From assembly GCF_040954645.1 (NCBI RefSeq), contig NC_092805.1:20486741-20550740 (forward strand): a stretch of 64,000 bases of DNA. Direction: 5' to 3'. The translations under genes were made by a program, and so were the position numbers. Shown piece by piece: positions 22,385 to 37,300 of the stretch; position 1 is the stretch's first letter, and every line of letters starts with the position of its first letter. This DNA comes from Diabrotica undecimpunctata. Taxonomy: Eukaryota > Arthropoda > Insecta > Coleoptera > Chrysomelidae. The notes under the pieces are model-generated. The model did no database searches, was not told where the DNA came from, and was given only the letters and a program-made list of their open reading frames with translations.

Positions 22385-25300
22385 CTATTTGGGATGCACA
22401 TAAGCTGGATCATTAACCAATCTAGGAGATGCTGACCAATAATGTCGTCCATAATGTTTGACGTTGCACATTAATCGCAGAGATAAGAAGTAGACAATCT
22501 CTACAATCGATAAAAATGAAAATCCGGTAAAAAGGCCTAAAATACCTCCACAGCTAGCCAGAAAGTCCGTCTGGCCATAAAGTTCGTTTCTTTCTGATGT
22601 AATAAATTGTTGCTCCTTGAAGAATATTGTCAACCTCGTCAACTGGATACTAAAACATAATTATTATTAACGTTAAAAGATGACCAATAGAAAAAAAGTT
22701 TTAACTTTCTACACATGTACTAACTCCTTTGCTCAACAGATGCCTCGGAAAGGATCTAACAATGACAAACATTGCAAGGAAAAAGATAAACGAAAATGGA
22801 TATCTAAAAGACTGTTCATCGCAACTTAGAACGTAAGAGGAGGAATAAACCACAAGTTATATAACATCTTCTTATTCTTCTTCGTTGGCTCTACAACTCT
22901 TGCTAGTCTTGTGCAACAATACCCCATTGTTGCACCCCCATGCTACATAGATCACTCGTTACTGCATCCTTCCATCTTTTTCTTGGGCGACCAACTGATC
23001 TTCTGCCATCGAACTTTTGCCAGAAGGTTGTATTTTGTAGTCTTTCATCATTCGCTGTCAGTATATCTCCTGTCCATCGCTGTCAGTGTATGTCCTGTCT
23101 ATCTTATACGATTTGCCTCGTTGTATTGTACTATGCTTTCGTCTCCATAAAGCGCCTGGAGTTCCTGGCTGTGACTAATAATTTTGTTCTTTCAAGGTGG
23201 TTCAGTGTCCACGTCTCATTTATATATGTACATTATTATGGGGCGAATTATAGTGTTACATACCTTTATTTTAGCTATCTTTAAAAGCAACTTTCTCTTT
23301 TCGACTGTTATCACTACTCTCATGTATTTGAATTCTTTGACAATTTCTAAATTTTAGTCATTTTTCGAAATATTTTGTCTAATTCTTAGTCTTCGATTTT
23401 TGAAAACTACCATGTACTTGGTCTTATCTCCTTAAGGACTATTTCCCTGACTCGGCTTTCAAAATGGCTAAAAACTTCTTTCATATCTCTAATGGATTAT
23501 GCAATTGTGTTGCAATGGACAGCGAAGCTATTTTTTAATTCTAGTTCTGCTTTCCTAACTGCGTGGTCTAAAGGGAAGTTGAATAACGAACGAAAAAGTG
23601 GATCGCCCTGTCTTAGACCCGATTTAAAACTCATCTGATGTTGTGCTGTAAATTCTGATAGGCGCACATGAATACTGCACATACATCTAGTCTAACCCTA
23701 CCAACTTTCTGGGTACTCAAAATTCCACCATTATAGTTCACAGTATGCCTGTTTAGAGTCATACGCTTGTTTAAAATCTACAAAAATTTGATGTACGTTT
23801 TTGTTGTATTCCCAATTCTTTTCCAAAATTTGGAGCAAGTTAAAGATATGATCTATTGTTGACCTTTCCGGTCGAAACCATGGTGGTAATGACCAAGAAG
23901 AATTCATCTTTGCAGTAGAATAATCGACATAACGTTGTAGGTTGTATGAAATAATGGTATTCCTCTATAGTTCGTACATAAATGTTTATAACTTTTTTGT
24001 GAACGGGTGCTATGTGGCTTTCACGCCATTCTATCGATATTTCTTCTCTTTGTCATATTCCAGTTATTCTCCCCTTTAATTAGTTCCACATGAATGCCAT
24101 CTGTGTCCTGGGCTTTATTATTTCTTAGTGCCAATAGTACTGCTTTTACTTCCTCACGCGGTAGCAATGTTATTTAGAGTTATGCTGAGTGGTACTGTTT
24201 TTGTTCGTATGTTGTTGTTGACTCGTCAATATTTAATAGTTGTTTGAAACGCTCTCCCCATATTATATATAATTAAGATAATATATTATCTTAATATATT
24301 CGTTATATTTTCCCTTTCCATTTGCTGTGTCGCATGTGACGATTCGATCAGTTGTTTATTTTGTACTCAGCCAGAGATCTTCTTTAAGTCAATAAATCAA
24401 AATTGTTCTTATAGTAAATTTATTTTCATCCATAGTAACATCTGATATCTCGTATGTAACCTACATTAATTAATACCGAAGGTGCTGTGTAGTCCCCTTT
24501 CATTTAACGCATTACACGCTCCAATCGGTCCAATAAAAACGAATATATGATGTAATGCCCTTTTCTCAATGCCGCCATGTTTGTTTTTCCGTCATTGTAC
24601 TAGTTACCCTTTTTCCCTTTCAAATGAAACCTCATACGTCACGATCTGTCGAGCCGTTCTCGAGTTGTGCGACTTTGCGACCAATGTACTTAGCGGTGAC
24701 GCTTACAAAAATCTGTTGCGTATTCAATGCTGTTTTCTCGTCCAAAATGTGCACAACGTCGTTAAAGAAGTTTTACTTCAAAAACTAGGCAATCTAATAC
24801 AAGATACCCAGGTATACAGAGGCCCAGATATTGGAACAGATCATTACTTGGTTAAAATCAATATAGTCATTCTAAAACCTTTTTCTTCTTCCTTCTTGTA
24901 TGTAGGCTTTAAAGCCTGTTTCTTCTTCAATATTAGCCTCCTAAATTATTGTTTAAATTACCGCACCATCTTTTCTTGGTCTGCCAATACTTCTTCGTTT
25001 ATTTGTTGACTTATCTCGTGCTATTCGTACTATCCTCTGCCATTCTACAAATGTGTTCGTTCCACTCCTGTTTCCATTTTTTGTCACTCATCCAATTATG
25101 TCTTCTATATTGCATGCTCTTCTTATGTTTCCGCTTCTCTCCCTATCCAACAAACTTTTCCCCGGAGTATTTTCAGCTCTGTTGTTTCTAGTAGTCGTCT
25201 CTTTTTAGATATGTCAGGTTTTGTCTCCGCCGTGTATGTTAATATAAGCCTAATTGCTGCTTTATAGATTCTTGTTTTTGTGTCTTGTCTTAGGTGATTG

Positions 25301-28300
25301 TTCTTCCAGATTGTGTCATTAATAGATCCCGCCGCTTTACTTGCTTTTAAGCTTTGTTGTCGTACTTCTTCTTCAATATCTCCGTAACTAGTTATATCTA
25401 TTTCCAGATAGCTAAACCTTGTTTCCTGATTTATTATTTTCCCATCAATTTCGATTTTACCCACTACATCGTAGTGGGTATTTAGATGTCATAGATTTGG
25501 TTTTTCATTGGATTGTCATACATCTGCTGATATTATCATTGTATTTCGTGACTGTTGTTTCTCCATTTTGTAACCATGATCTTTACGTACTGCTAGTATT
25601 ATTTCGTCCATTATTATATTAAAGAGAAGTGGGTTTAACGAGTCACCCTGTCTGACTCCACTTTGTACTAGTATACACTGCGTTAGTTTTCCATTTATTT
25701 TTGCCTGTATTCGATTATGGAAGTAGATGTTTTCGAATGTTTCGAATTTCGATGGTTTGTATAATATTGATTGGTATGTTTCTACTATACAGAAGATATA
25801 AGACGTCTTCGACTTGGATCCGATCGAAAGCCTTTGTCGGGTCTATAAAACATAGATATGCTAGTTCATTGTACTCGATGGCCTTTTCTGTGATTTGTCT
25901 TAGTACAAATACGGCGTCTACGCAGAATCTTCCGGATCTGAATCCTTGTTCATCTAACAAAGTTGTTAGTTTATTGATTTTGTTGGTTAGGACTTTTGTG
26001 GTAAGCTTAAGTGCGGTGTTCAGTAGATTTATACATCTATAATTTTTGGGGTCTTTTTATCTCCTTTCTTGAACATTGGTATCATTATGCTGTTTCTCCA
26101 TGGGTCTTGTATCTTGCAGTGCAATATTAGTTTTTGTTTAAGTTTTGTCATCTCTAGGATTATACTTTCTCCGTGTTTTAGAAGCTCGTTGGTTATTCCG
26201 TCTGGTCCTGGTGACTTTCTATTTTTGAGTGAATTTATGGCTATCTCTACTGTCTAGAAACTGATTTATATTTCGTGTTTTAATTCAGGTACGTTATTGT
26301 GTTGATTATTATTTTCCTTTCCTTTAACCTTAGATGCAAAAAATAAAAAACCTTCAAAAACAAAATATGAATGCAATATTCACAACAAATAGCTACAAAT
26401 GAAGACCTAAAACAGGAATGGAATCATATGAAAAAGATTATATATACAGAGAGCTTAGTAAAGAGCAATCTAAAGAAAAAAGAAATAATGGGAAGGACGT
26501 TAACACGAAAACACACCGAGAGTGCTGGGAATTATATGTAGGTAATATATCGAGAATGACGTTCACGGTAGACAAGAAATAACCTACAAAATCTTCTTCT
26601 TCTTCTTAACATGCCATACACCAAAGTGCGTAGGCGACTATCTCATTACTAGAATTCTGTTCTTGGCGGCGTGACACAGCTCGCCTGTATTGTGTATTCC
26701 TGTCCATTCTTTAATATTTCTTAACCAGGATAATTGTTTGCGGCCGGCTCCTCTCCTACCTTCGATCTTCCCTTGTAGGATTAACTGTGGTATTTCATAT
26801 TTTGCTCCTCTCAATATGTGCCCAAGGTAACCAATCTTGCGTTTTTTAATTGATTCAAAGAGTTCTCTTTCCACGCCGGCTCTCTTAAGGACGTCATCGT
26901 TTCGAACTCTATCCACCCAAGGTATGCGCATCATTATTCTCAATGACCACATTTCAAATGCTTCAAGTTTGTTGATAGATGTTTTTTTTCAAAGTCCACG
27001 TTTCCATGCCATAAAGCAAGATGGACCATATGTAGCACTTGACCATTCTGTAGCGTATTTCGAAATTTAGGTTTTGATTACATAGGAGCGGTCTGAATTT
27101 CAAAAAAGCTTGTCTTGCCATTTGTATTCGGGTTTTTATCTCTTGTTGTGGATCCGATTGGTCATTGATTGTGGTGCCAAGGTATTTAAAAGTTTTCACG
27201 CGTTTTATGCGATCGTCACCTATGCATATTATCGGGTTTTCTGGAGGGTTTCTGCTAATGACCATATATTTCGTTTTCAATTCGATTTTGAGGCCATATT
27301 TTTTACCTATGCTATTCACCCTATCAAGTAATAACTGCTGATCTTCCAAATTATCAGTTATAATCACTGTGTCGTCCGCATAGCGTAGGTTGCTAATTGG
27401 TATGCCGTTCACCTTAATGCCTAATTCCGTGTCTTCTAATGCTTCCGCAAATATATTTTCAACATATAAATTAAAAAGCATCGGAGAGAGTATGCAGCCT
27501 TGGCGGACACCTTTCCGGATTTCAAATTCATCCGTATATTGGTCTTGCTCAATCCTCACCTTTGCCATTTGGTTCCAGTATAGATTCTGAATAATTCTGA
27601 TCTCCTTCTGGTCAATGTTGGCCCTATGTAGTAGTTCCATCATGTTATCATGTTTAACATTGTCAAATGCCTTCTCGTAGTCGATGAAGGTGAGGTAGGC
27701 ATCTTTTCGTTGATCTACACAGTTTTGTATTAAGGTGTTCAAACATAAAATTGCCTCTCTTGTTCCTAGTCCTCCCTTAAAACCGAATTGTGTTGACCCG
27801 CTAAGTTCTTCTAGTATCTTGTACATTCTTGAGTGTAATATCCTAAAGAAGAGTTTCAGCAAGTGACTCATTAAACTGATTAAGCGGTGTTCATTGCATT
27901 TTGTGGCATTAGCTGTTTTTGGGATCATCACAAAGGATGACTGCAGCCATTCTCGCGGAATGTAACCAGTATCATAAATTCTATTGAACAGCTTTACCAA
28001 GATTTCGATATTCTCCTCGTCTAGTAGTTTTATTGCTTCTATATTAATTTCATCTGGACCTGTTGCTTTATGCATCTTTGTGGTTCTAACTGCATATTAT
28101 ATTTCACTTCGCATTATTGATGGCTCTGATAAGTTTTCGGAAGGAAGTTTGCGCGTTGGTTGTGTTGGTCTTTCCTCATTAAAAAGTCTTTCTGCGTATT
28201 CTTTCCACGCCATTGCTATCTCCTCTTCTGACTCTATGTATTCGTTTCTGTCGTTGCGTATTCTTGTTCTGTGGTGGCTTTTGTGTATATTCGATATTTC

Positions 28301-31300
28301 TTTGATCTTCTTATGTAGTCCAAAACTATCTCCTTTTTCCTGCAATTGTTCTATTTCGTTGCACCTTTCCACCATCCAACGTTCTTTTGCTTTCTTAATT
28401 TTCTGGCGAATTTCTTTGTGTATCTGTTTGTATTTGTCTTGATCAACAAATCTACAAAATCTAAAAACATTTAAACAACGGAGAAAACGACACAGCAAAA
28501 ATAGACATAATTGATACAAAAGATTGGATTCAACATTATAAAGATCTAATCCATGTGAATAGACGATTCTTTTATAACAGATACAGAAAAGATGGTCAAT
28601 GTTCAATGGATGAACAACAAAAGTATATCAACAAAAATCATGTAATATATATCGCCGAATCAAATTAACCTATATTGACATCTATGGAGAAAAAATTAGT
28701 TATTATAATGACTATGGTGTAGAGTAAATAAAGTTTATACAAAACAAAACTTACCCGGGAAATTCGCTAAAGTTCACTCTAAAAGCTTGGAATAGTTTCT
28801 CCCATTCATATTTTGCCTGAGAAAACTCAGCATTATATGTCAACGAGGTACAGGCTGGTAGACAGTCACAATCATTTACTGCATCTCTAGTTTCTGTTTC
28901 AAAATTTTGTATACCGGATTCAACCTCTCGTGTTAATAGTTCCGCTAAAATAATTTAATTTGCATTAAAAATGACCAAGTATTATTATGAGTACAAAAAA
29001 AACTGTAGGTCTGCAGTCGATTAGCAGGTGTTGACATTGACAATGCTTTGAGTCATTCCATGAGCTACTGTTAAAGGATACTGTTTCGTAGACTTACGGA
29101 AAGCCGTTTATAGAATGAATTCAGCTGAAGAATGTTATCGAATTACTTTGTATCAGGAGAATTTCGAAAAACCTAATTAATCACGTTTATATTTTTCTCT
29201 AAAAAGGCATTTATAGAGAAAACAAAATTAAAGCGCTAGTAAACGGTAAATTTACAAAACCATTAAAGTATACAGTGGTATTGTGATATATTAGTGCAGT
29301 AAAATATATCAGTAGTCCAGGATATGATGGTTTTCTGCTTAAAATACTTTTTATACTCATAGGTTTGCTTGAAATTTTGACAGTAGGTAGAAAATAGCTC
29401 TAAGAACAAAATGTACCCTATGCCAATATGTGTTTTTTCTCTATAGGTGGTTGCCACCTCAACCCGGTTGTAAAAAAAGTTTATAAAAAAAAAAAACCAT
29501 GGTAATGGCTAGAATAATGAAATTTAAGATAAAAATGTTGGAGTAATTCGTAAATCCAATATTTTTTGAGTTATTTGTGACAGAAACTTCACAAATTTCA
29601 CGTCAAAAAACATGTTTTCAAACAGTTTTTCACATTATATTCGTTTCACGAATAACTCCAAAAATTTACGTTTTATCGGGGAAACTGATTGTATAAAAAA
29701 TAAAGCTTATAAAACAAAGAAATTCCGAAATAGGTCTTTTAATTTAAACTCAGATTTTTTCAAAACTAAAAGTTCTAAACCAGTTAAAGTTTTTTTTAAA
29801 CCATATCCTAACCTTTTCTTTGTACTTGATCGCTAGTAAGTTCAGACGATCAGAGTTGATGTTTGTTGTATTTTATTATATTTAAAGCTAGTTGTAAGTT
29901 TCACTTTAATAGTTATTAAAATATAGTCTACAGCTTAGAATCCGAATGATCAGATGTTACGTTTTTTCTGTCTTACTGTATGGCTGTGAAAGTTGGACAA
30001 TGGACTCTGAAATAGAAAAAAGAATAGATGCCTTTGAGATGTATATATACAGACGAAGGCTGAGAATTTCATGGGTACAAAGAGTTGCTAATGTTGAGGT
30101 ACTTCGTCGCATGTGTAAACAAAAATAATTACTAAGAACAATCAAAGAGAGGAAAATGCTATACTTGGGTTATGTGTTGAGAGACGAAAGATATGAATTA
30201 CTTCAAGTTATACTGGAAGGAAAAGTACAGGGCAAAAGATCAGTAGGAAGACGCCAGAACTCGTGGCTGAAAGACCTGAGGAGATGGTTCGACCGCTCAT
30301 CCGCAGAGATCTTTCGCGCAGCAGTTTCCAAAACTACAATTGCCATTTGGATCGCTAACCTTCGAAAGGAGACGGCGCCATGAGAAGAAGAGTTATTAAA
30401 AGGTATTCTCGTACAACTATTCGTTTTATTAATACACAACAATATTGTGTGGCAAACTTGTGCTAAACATGTTAAACAAAAGATTAGAAATAAAAATTTA
30501 GACAAGAATCACGAAATAAATGGAACAATGCTCCATTCAACAACTCATTAACGTATTAAATATTGTTTAATACTTACTTTGTGCTTCAAACATACATACT
30601 TGGGAACCTGAACCACAGATTGGCGTATTTTTAACATCTGGAAAAAAAAATTATAATAAGAAAAACGTAACGATATTATAGTACTACAAATAAAAAAACA
30701 AAGAACGGATTATTGTTATAACCCTTACAGATCCACGACAAGATAAGGTTTTGCAGAAGAATACCAATGTCTTGTTTTTACTGTATTTGGTTGCAAATGA
30801 CATTAAATTTTTTTCAGAATTTTTTGAGGACCCTCAGGACGTTTTTAAGGACCCTCACAATTGTGTGCCTTGGTTTCATACAAAACACCCTCACAATTGT
30901 GAGATAGTCACAATTGTATACTCTGGGACTTAAAACTTCTGAGTAAAATAAAGAAATAAAGACGATATTAAAATATTTTATTCAAAAATATTGACAGCAG
31001 ATATATTGAACAACGTAACACATAATGTAAACATATAATACTTAAAACTTTTGCGTATGAAATGCTTTGAAACAATTTTTGTTTTTACTTAAACATAAGT
31101 AAACATTACATTTACTTCAACGTATGCGTGAACGGCTTTTGCAAGCTTTCAACCGACAACAAAGTGGGTTTTGTAAATTATCATTCGGAGGCCAACGTTC
31201 ATCACCATCGTAACGTTTTTCTTGTATAGGTAATTTAACCGGAAATCGTTTCATTTTCTTTTAAGGATTTCTCAAACACTCTTAATTTTCTCCGTCTTCG

Positions 31301-34300
31301 CTCCCTGCACCTTCTGTGTTATTATGTACTTCTTTTAGGTCTAAAACCTCCAATCAGAAACTCTCCCAAAGCTATCCTGAATGATAGAAAATCCATTATA
31401 TATTTCTTGTGAGAACTATTAGCCCTACAGTCCCTAATATACTCCATCCAACTGTTTACTAATGCTAAATCAAATAGTGTATGATTACTTTTAATGGCGA
31501 CTTACGAGTTTTGAAATATGTTCTTATAATTCCATCATTACTTCGACACTTCGATAAAATGTTTCTCAGATTTACACCATCTTTTTACTACGGCTTCTGG
31601 CTCGATAAGTGCATTAGACAACATCAGGACACCTTTATTGTCTTTCCATTTAACAAGACTCATTAGACTATCATATCCAGTAAACTGTTCAGATTCTCCT
31701 CTAGGCATTTCTTTGTCATTTTTGTAGACTATGGGTGCTTGTGAGTTGCTATATTGCGGTTGAACAAATGCTCAAACTAGTCCAAAACCGAATATTAAGG
31801 AACATAATCAACGCATCGGGAACTCCATATAGTAACAGTTAAAGAAGAAATAAAGAAGATTTCCCATTTTATGAAAACCGACTTTATAACCGTACAAACA
31901 GGGATGTGTTAGAACTGCTAGATGATCAAGACATAGTCCGCATACTCAAACGCACGAAACCTTTCTAACTTGTGTCATAGTGATACATCTATAAATGGCA
32001 GTTTAAATTCGGGCAGTAAACCTAACCACAACAGTGAAGTATGCAACAATATCGTTAGATTCTAAGGTGAACCATTGGTAATACCTAGGACACTAAAGTA
32101 GCAAACTAGGTTCAAGATAAAATGTTGATTAATCACTATTAGGTGCATTATTCATTTAATAATAAAAAAAATTAACCAAAAAAAAATATGCCAAAAAACT
32201 TACGCGGCATATGGTATGCAATACAACCACATTTTGCCAAAGTGTAATTTGCCAAACATTCAACTTGGCAATTTTGTTGAGTGTAACTTTTATAAAATGT
32301 CAAATATCTCTCGCTTGGAAAATAACACTGTCTACGGTGCGGATCGTACTCTCGTAAACCTTCTGAGGTAGTCATCATATCAGGCTTGACGGAAACTACC
32401 ACTTCGTGGTTTAGAGGAGCTCTGAAATATTGCAACTGGACCCTTGGAACCTCCGCTGGATGATGAAGTAGAACCTACCAAAATTAATTAAGATTATTGT
32501 TATTATATTATAAGAAAAGATTATTAATAAAAGTATTTCTATTTGAATGGGATTTGGCAATTTCTATTTTATATTCTTACTAATTTACTTGATTTTTAAA
32601 CTTTACAACTTTTAAACACGATTTGTCGGTAATTTATCGATTGATTAAAAAAACAACAGAGGTTTTGTAAGCAATAAAAACCCTTTCCAAATTGTGGGTC
32701 GTTTAAAACTTTATCCCATTTAAAATGTAGAGAGTTGAAATCCCTAGCACAGGATTTAAGTTAAGATTTATGTGTACCTCATAGCATCACTGAATTAAAT
32801 CCAAATTTTATTATACTTCTGTGTCAAAAGGCATCGCTTCTAATTACTTAATTACTCCCTTCTTCATAAGTGTGATCACATATGCCACATCAACAAACCA
32901 CCAACAATAACCAAAAGAATGACAAACTTCAATGGACATATTCAATAGTACAAGATCCCAAAACAGAATCACTACGTTCATAGTAGTTAATCAAACTCAC
33001 ATTTTTATATGCATTTAAAATACATTCATAATACGTTGCCAGTCACGAAGTGGTCGCAAATATTTTTAATTCAATTAATAGTAATTAATTTTTGAAAAAA
33101 AAATTTATTTCGTTCATTTATTTTTTAAATAAAATACGCTGCTCATCATACGCCGACAACAAGTGGTGCTATCCGTTAATACCAACTGGAACTACATCTC
33201 GAAACCTATTAGAGTTTTAACACGTGTGCAGCTGTAAACAAAGGTTGAGAAAATATTCGTGATTATTGAACTTCCGATACAAAGATACTACTACTTAGCG
33301 TTCAAGTAAGTAATCACAGCATTTATATTATCTTTATAAAGAGACCATAGTTTAGATTTTATTTTCGTGGCCTAACCTCCAAATTGCTACAAAGATACTA
33401 CTACTTAGCGTTCAAGTAAGTAATCACAGCATTTATAATATCTTTATAAAGAGACCATAGTTTAGATATTATTTTCGTGGCCTAACCTCCAAATTGCTAC
33501 AAAGATACTACTACTTAGCGTTCAAGTAAGTAATCACAGCATTTATAATATCTTTATAAAGAGACCATAGTTTAGATATTATTTTCGTGGCCTAACCTCC
33601 AAATTACTAAAACCCGTTGTTGGTGAAATTTGATATTGTTTAGCTTTAGAATAAGGTTTCCTAAATTGGACCAGCAATTGACTTCTTGCTTGGACCAGTC
33701 CAATTTGATGATCCAATGATTGAGGAGCTTCACATAGAATCCCTAAAAAAAGGACTGAAAATGAATTTCAGCAAAACTAAACTAATGTCAAACAAAGATG
33801 ATAAACCTATGATAAACATCGAAGGGACAGAGATAGAACACGTAGATGAATATACATATCTGGGTCAAAATGTCAAGGTAAGCACATATGACTACATATG
33901 TCACATGTGACTACCTAAATAAGCAGAAGTGTAAAAATGGGATGGGCAGCATTCGAAAGACTCTCATACGTACTTAAAAATAAAAATATACCTCAAAGAC
34001 TGCGAACCAAAGTATTTAATTCCTGTATCCTACCTGTACTTACATATGGAGCTCAAACCTGGACATTCACTAAAATAAACATGGAGAAGATCAGAAAAAG
34101 ATGCTGTCGAACTGGCAGATAAACTGAAATGGAAATGGGCTGGACATAACGAACGTCTTACGGATGACCGATGGAATAAAGAAATCGGGAATTGTCGGCC
34201 ATATGACGCCAAAAGACCACGAGGAAGACTGCAAATGCGATGGAGCGACGATATTAAAAGAACTGCAGGACCAATGTGGAATCGTCTTACAAACAGCAGA

Positions 34301-37300
34301 GATGAATGGCGAGAATTAGGAGAGGCCTATATTCGGCAATCCGAATAGAGAAGAGGGCTTAAAAAAATTGTAAATTAAACTAGTCCCAATTAGTTCTTGA
34401 TAGATTTATTTTTTATTTCAGAAAATCATCACGTGCTAAATAAAGCAAGTGGAGCACATGAGATTTAAGCACTGCTATTTGCGCTTCTCGTAATGATTCT
34501 TATGGGCTTAATGAATGTGCAAGGTTGTTGAAAGTACCTAAAGCTACACTAAAACAACATTTCGAAGAGAAAAACAAACGGGAAAATAATGCAATTAAAA
34601 GATGGGCAGGTTTAGTGTATTAAATGAAGAAGTTGAAGCAGAATTGGCTAAGCATGTTTCGATTTTCGAAGAGCGAATGTTCGAGATGGGCATACGAGAA
34701 GTCGGCAAACTGGAATTTGAATTGGTAACAAGAAACAATTTGAAACACAATTGCAACACAGATAAACGTATGGCAGGCAAGAAGCGATAGTATGGCTGCA
34801 TGTCAAGATATAAAGAAATATCGTTACGGCAGTCTGAGAAAACATCAATGGCAAGGGCTGAAGGATTTAGCAAAGAACGAGTTGATAAATTCTATGAACT
34901 TTTACGACGAATTTGTGAAAAGAAAATATTGACCGCCACACGCATATTCAACGTCGATGAGACAGGCTGCTCAACCGTATACCAACAATGTCAGAAAATA
35001 TTAGCCAAGAACGGAAAACATCACATTGGGAGCATTTCTAGTGGAAAGAGGAGGGTAAATACTGGTGTAGTTTGTTGTGCTAGTGCAACAGGGCAGCTTG
35101 TACCATCCATGATAATTTTTAAGAGAAAACGTTTTCAAGAGGAACTTTCATTAGGTACTCCGCCTGGCAGCATTGTCACTATTAGCGATACTCGATATAT
35201 CAGAAGCAATCTTTTTGTGGCATGGCTTAATCATTTTATTGAAATAGTAAAAACCTAAAAGCTCTACAAATTGCCAAGGATAATGAAATTAGGTTATTGT
35301 AGTTACCAAGTCACACTACACACAGACTTCAACCGTTCGATGTTGGATTCTTCCATTCGAGCCTTTTAAAATGTTTATGGACAATGCATTCAAAAGTGTT
35401 TGTGGAATAACGTGGGTCGAACTGTATCAATGTTTAAGGTTTCCGGGATAATTGGAGAAGCTTATGGGCTTGCTGCAACAATGAAAAATGCACAGAACGC
35501 TTTTCGTGCTAGTATCATTTGGCCTATAGATAAAAGGTTTTTAAAGAAACTGATTTTGCAGCTTCAATGATGTCTGACAGTGCATCAAACTCTAATCATG
35601 AATCCCAACAGGAAGCGTCCTCTTCTGAAGAAAATAATATTTCATTGGTAGAACGAACGAAGAGAGCAGCATCAACTTCCCTACATACTATTTCAGTTTA
35701 GAATATTTCACCGTTACCAATAAAGATATCAAAATCATCAAAAGTTTGCCGTACCCAGAACGCAATTGAATTGACTAGTTCCCTAGACAAAAACGAACTT
35801 AAAGCACGAGCTGAGGCATCTAAAGTAAAATCAGTATATTTAACACTTTCCTCATGTTTAAATATATGTTTTAACATCGGTCCAATTTAGGGCGCTAATG
35901 GTCCAATACCGGTCCAATACCGGCAAATGCCGGTATACCAAATTTGACTTTTGTTTATATTTTTTTCATTTGAAAAATAAAATATTATAAACTACCATGT
36001 AGGTATCTATTATTTGTGATTTTTTGGGAATATAAACAGTATTTAGTAAATGGTTTTTATGATAAAATTTTGAAATATTTATTAACATGTGCAATACAAT
36101 AGACACATATTTGAAAAGTGGTCCAAATTAGGAAACCTTACCCTATACTCATATATTGTATATCAAATGAAAGCTAATTTTTTTTCTTAACATAATGATA
36201 TGTTTTCCTGAGAACAAATGGTTGCAAATTAGGGTTGCCAGCTGTTAAAAACGCGAGTTATCAAAGAAAAAATAAAATAGAGTTAGCGCGCAACGACTCT
36301 GGTTTAACAAGTACGTTATTATGTATTCATCGACGCATGCTTTAAAAACTCACATAACTGACACTTCAAACCAGTAGCGTTGCGCGCTAGCTGTCTTTTA
36401 CTTTATATTCGATACCTCGCGTTTTTAACAGCTGGCAACCCCAACTTGTACCATTTTTTTTAGACAACCTTATATTTTCGCAATAAGAGAAAAATTATCT
36501 TAAGTTTGATATAAAAAAACATGTACATATACGTACAATATATGTACAATATTAGACTACAATAAATTGATCGTTAAGTCTGAGTCAATAAACTTAAACC
36601 TGCAATTAAATTCACAAAGGATGTTGACGATGCAGTACAACACCTAACTACGTCAATTCAAAAAGCTGCCCAAGCTGCTACTCCAAAAAGCTCCTATAAA
36701 CAAAAACCAGGCTCATATCCTGACTATATAAACAATAAGATTTGTGAAAAAAGAAAACTTAGAAAACAATAGCAAAATACTCGAGCCCCAATAGACAAAA
36801 CAAATCTAAACAAAGCTAGACGACAACTCAAAGAAACACCAAACGAATATAAAGATGCTGGTGTTAAACATCGTTTAGAAAACCTTTCCTGTACCTAAGT
36901 GAAAATAAAGACCACTCACAATGGAAACTGGCAAAGAAACTAAAATCTTATCAACAAACTAAGACTCCTATAATAATACGATGATAAAAAAAGTTCGTAG
37001 TGCAAAAATTCAAATCGTAGTGCGCAGTCAAGGTACAAATTTTAGTTGAGATACCTTGTATATACAAGACAGGGAAGACAGACTAGTTAAAAAAACCATA
37101 ATCTATGTTTTAAAAAACAGTACAATATATTCTTACCTTAAATCCTTGAACAGGACCTCTACACAAATAATCTAAGTCTGGTTCGTAAGCTTTTAGAACC
37201 AAATATAATCCAGCTGAAAGACCAGCAGACATCGCTCGTCTTGGGAAAGTATCTTTTTTGGCTGTTTTTGGATACCCATCTTCCAAACTCCAACCTTCTG

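Noticed and set aside
33279..33608. CRISPR-like array
   Set aside because: The 110-bp units are directly adjacent, with no unique spacers; this is a tandem repeat in a eukaryotic intron.
34800..35258. intact host gene of 152 aa
   Set aside because: It is the middle of a pogo transposase whose two ends lie outside in other frames.
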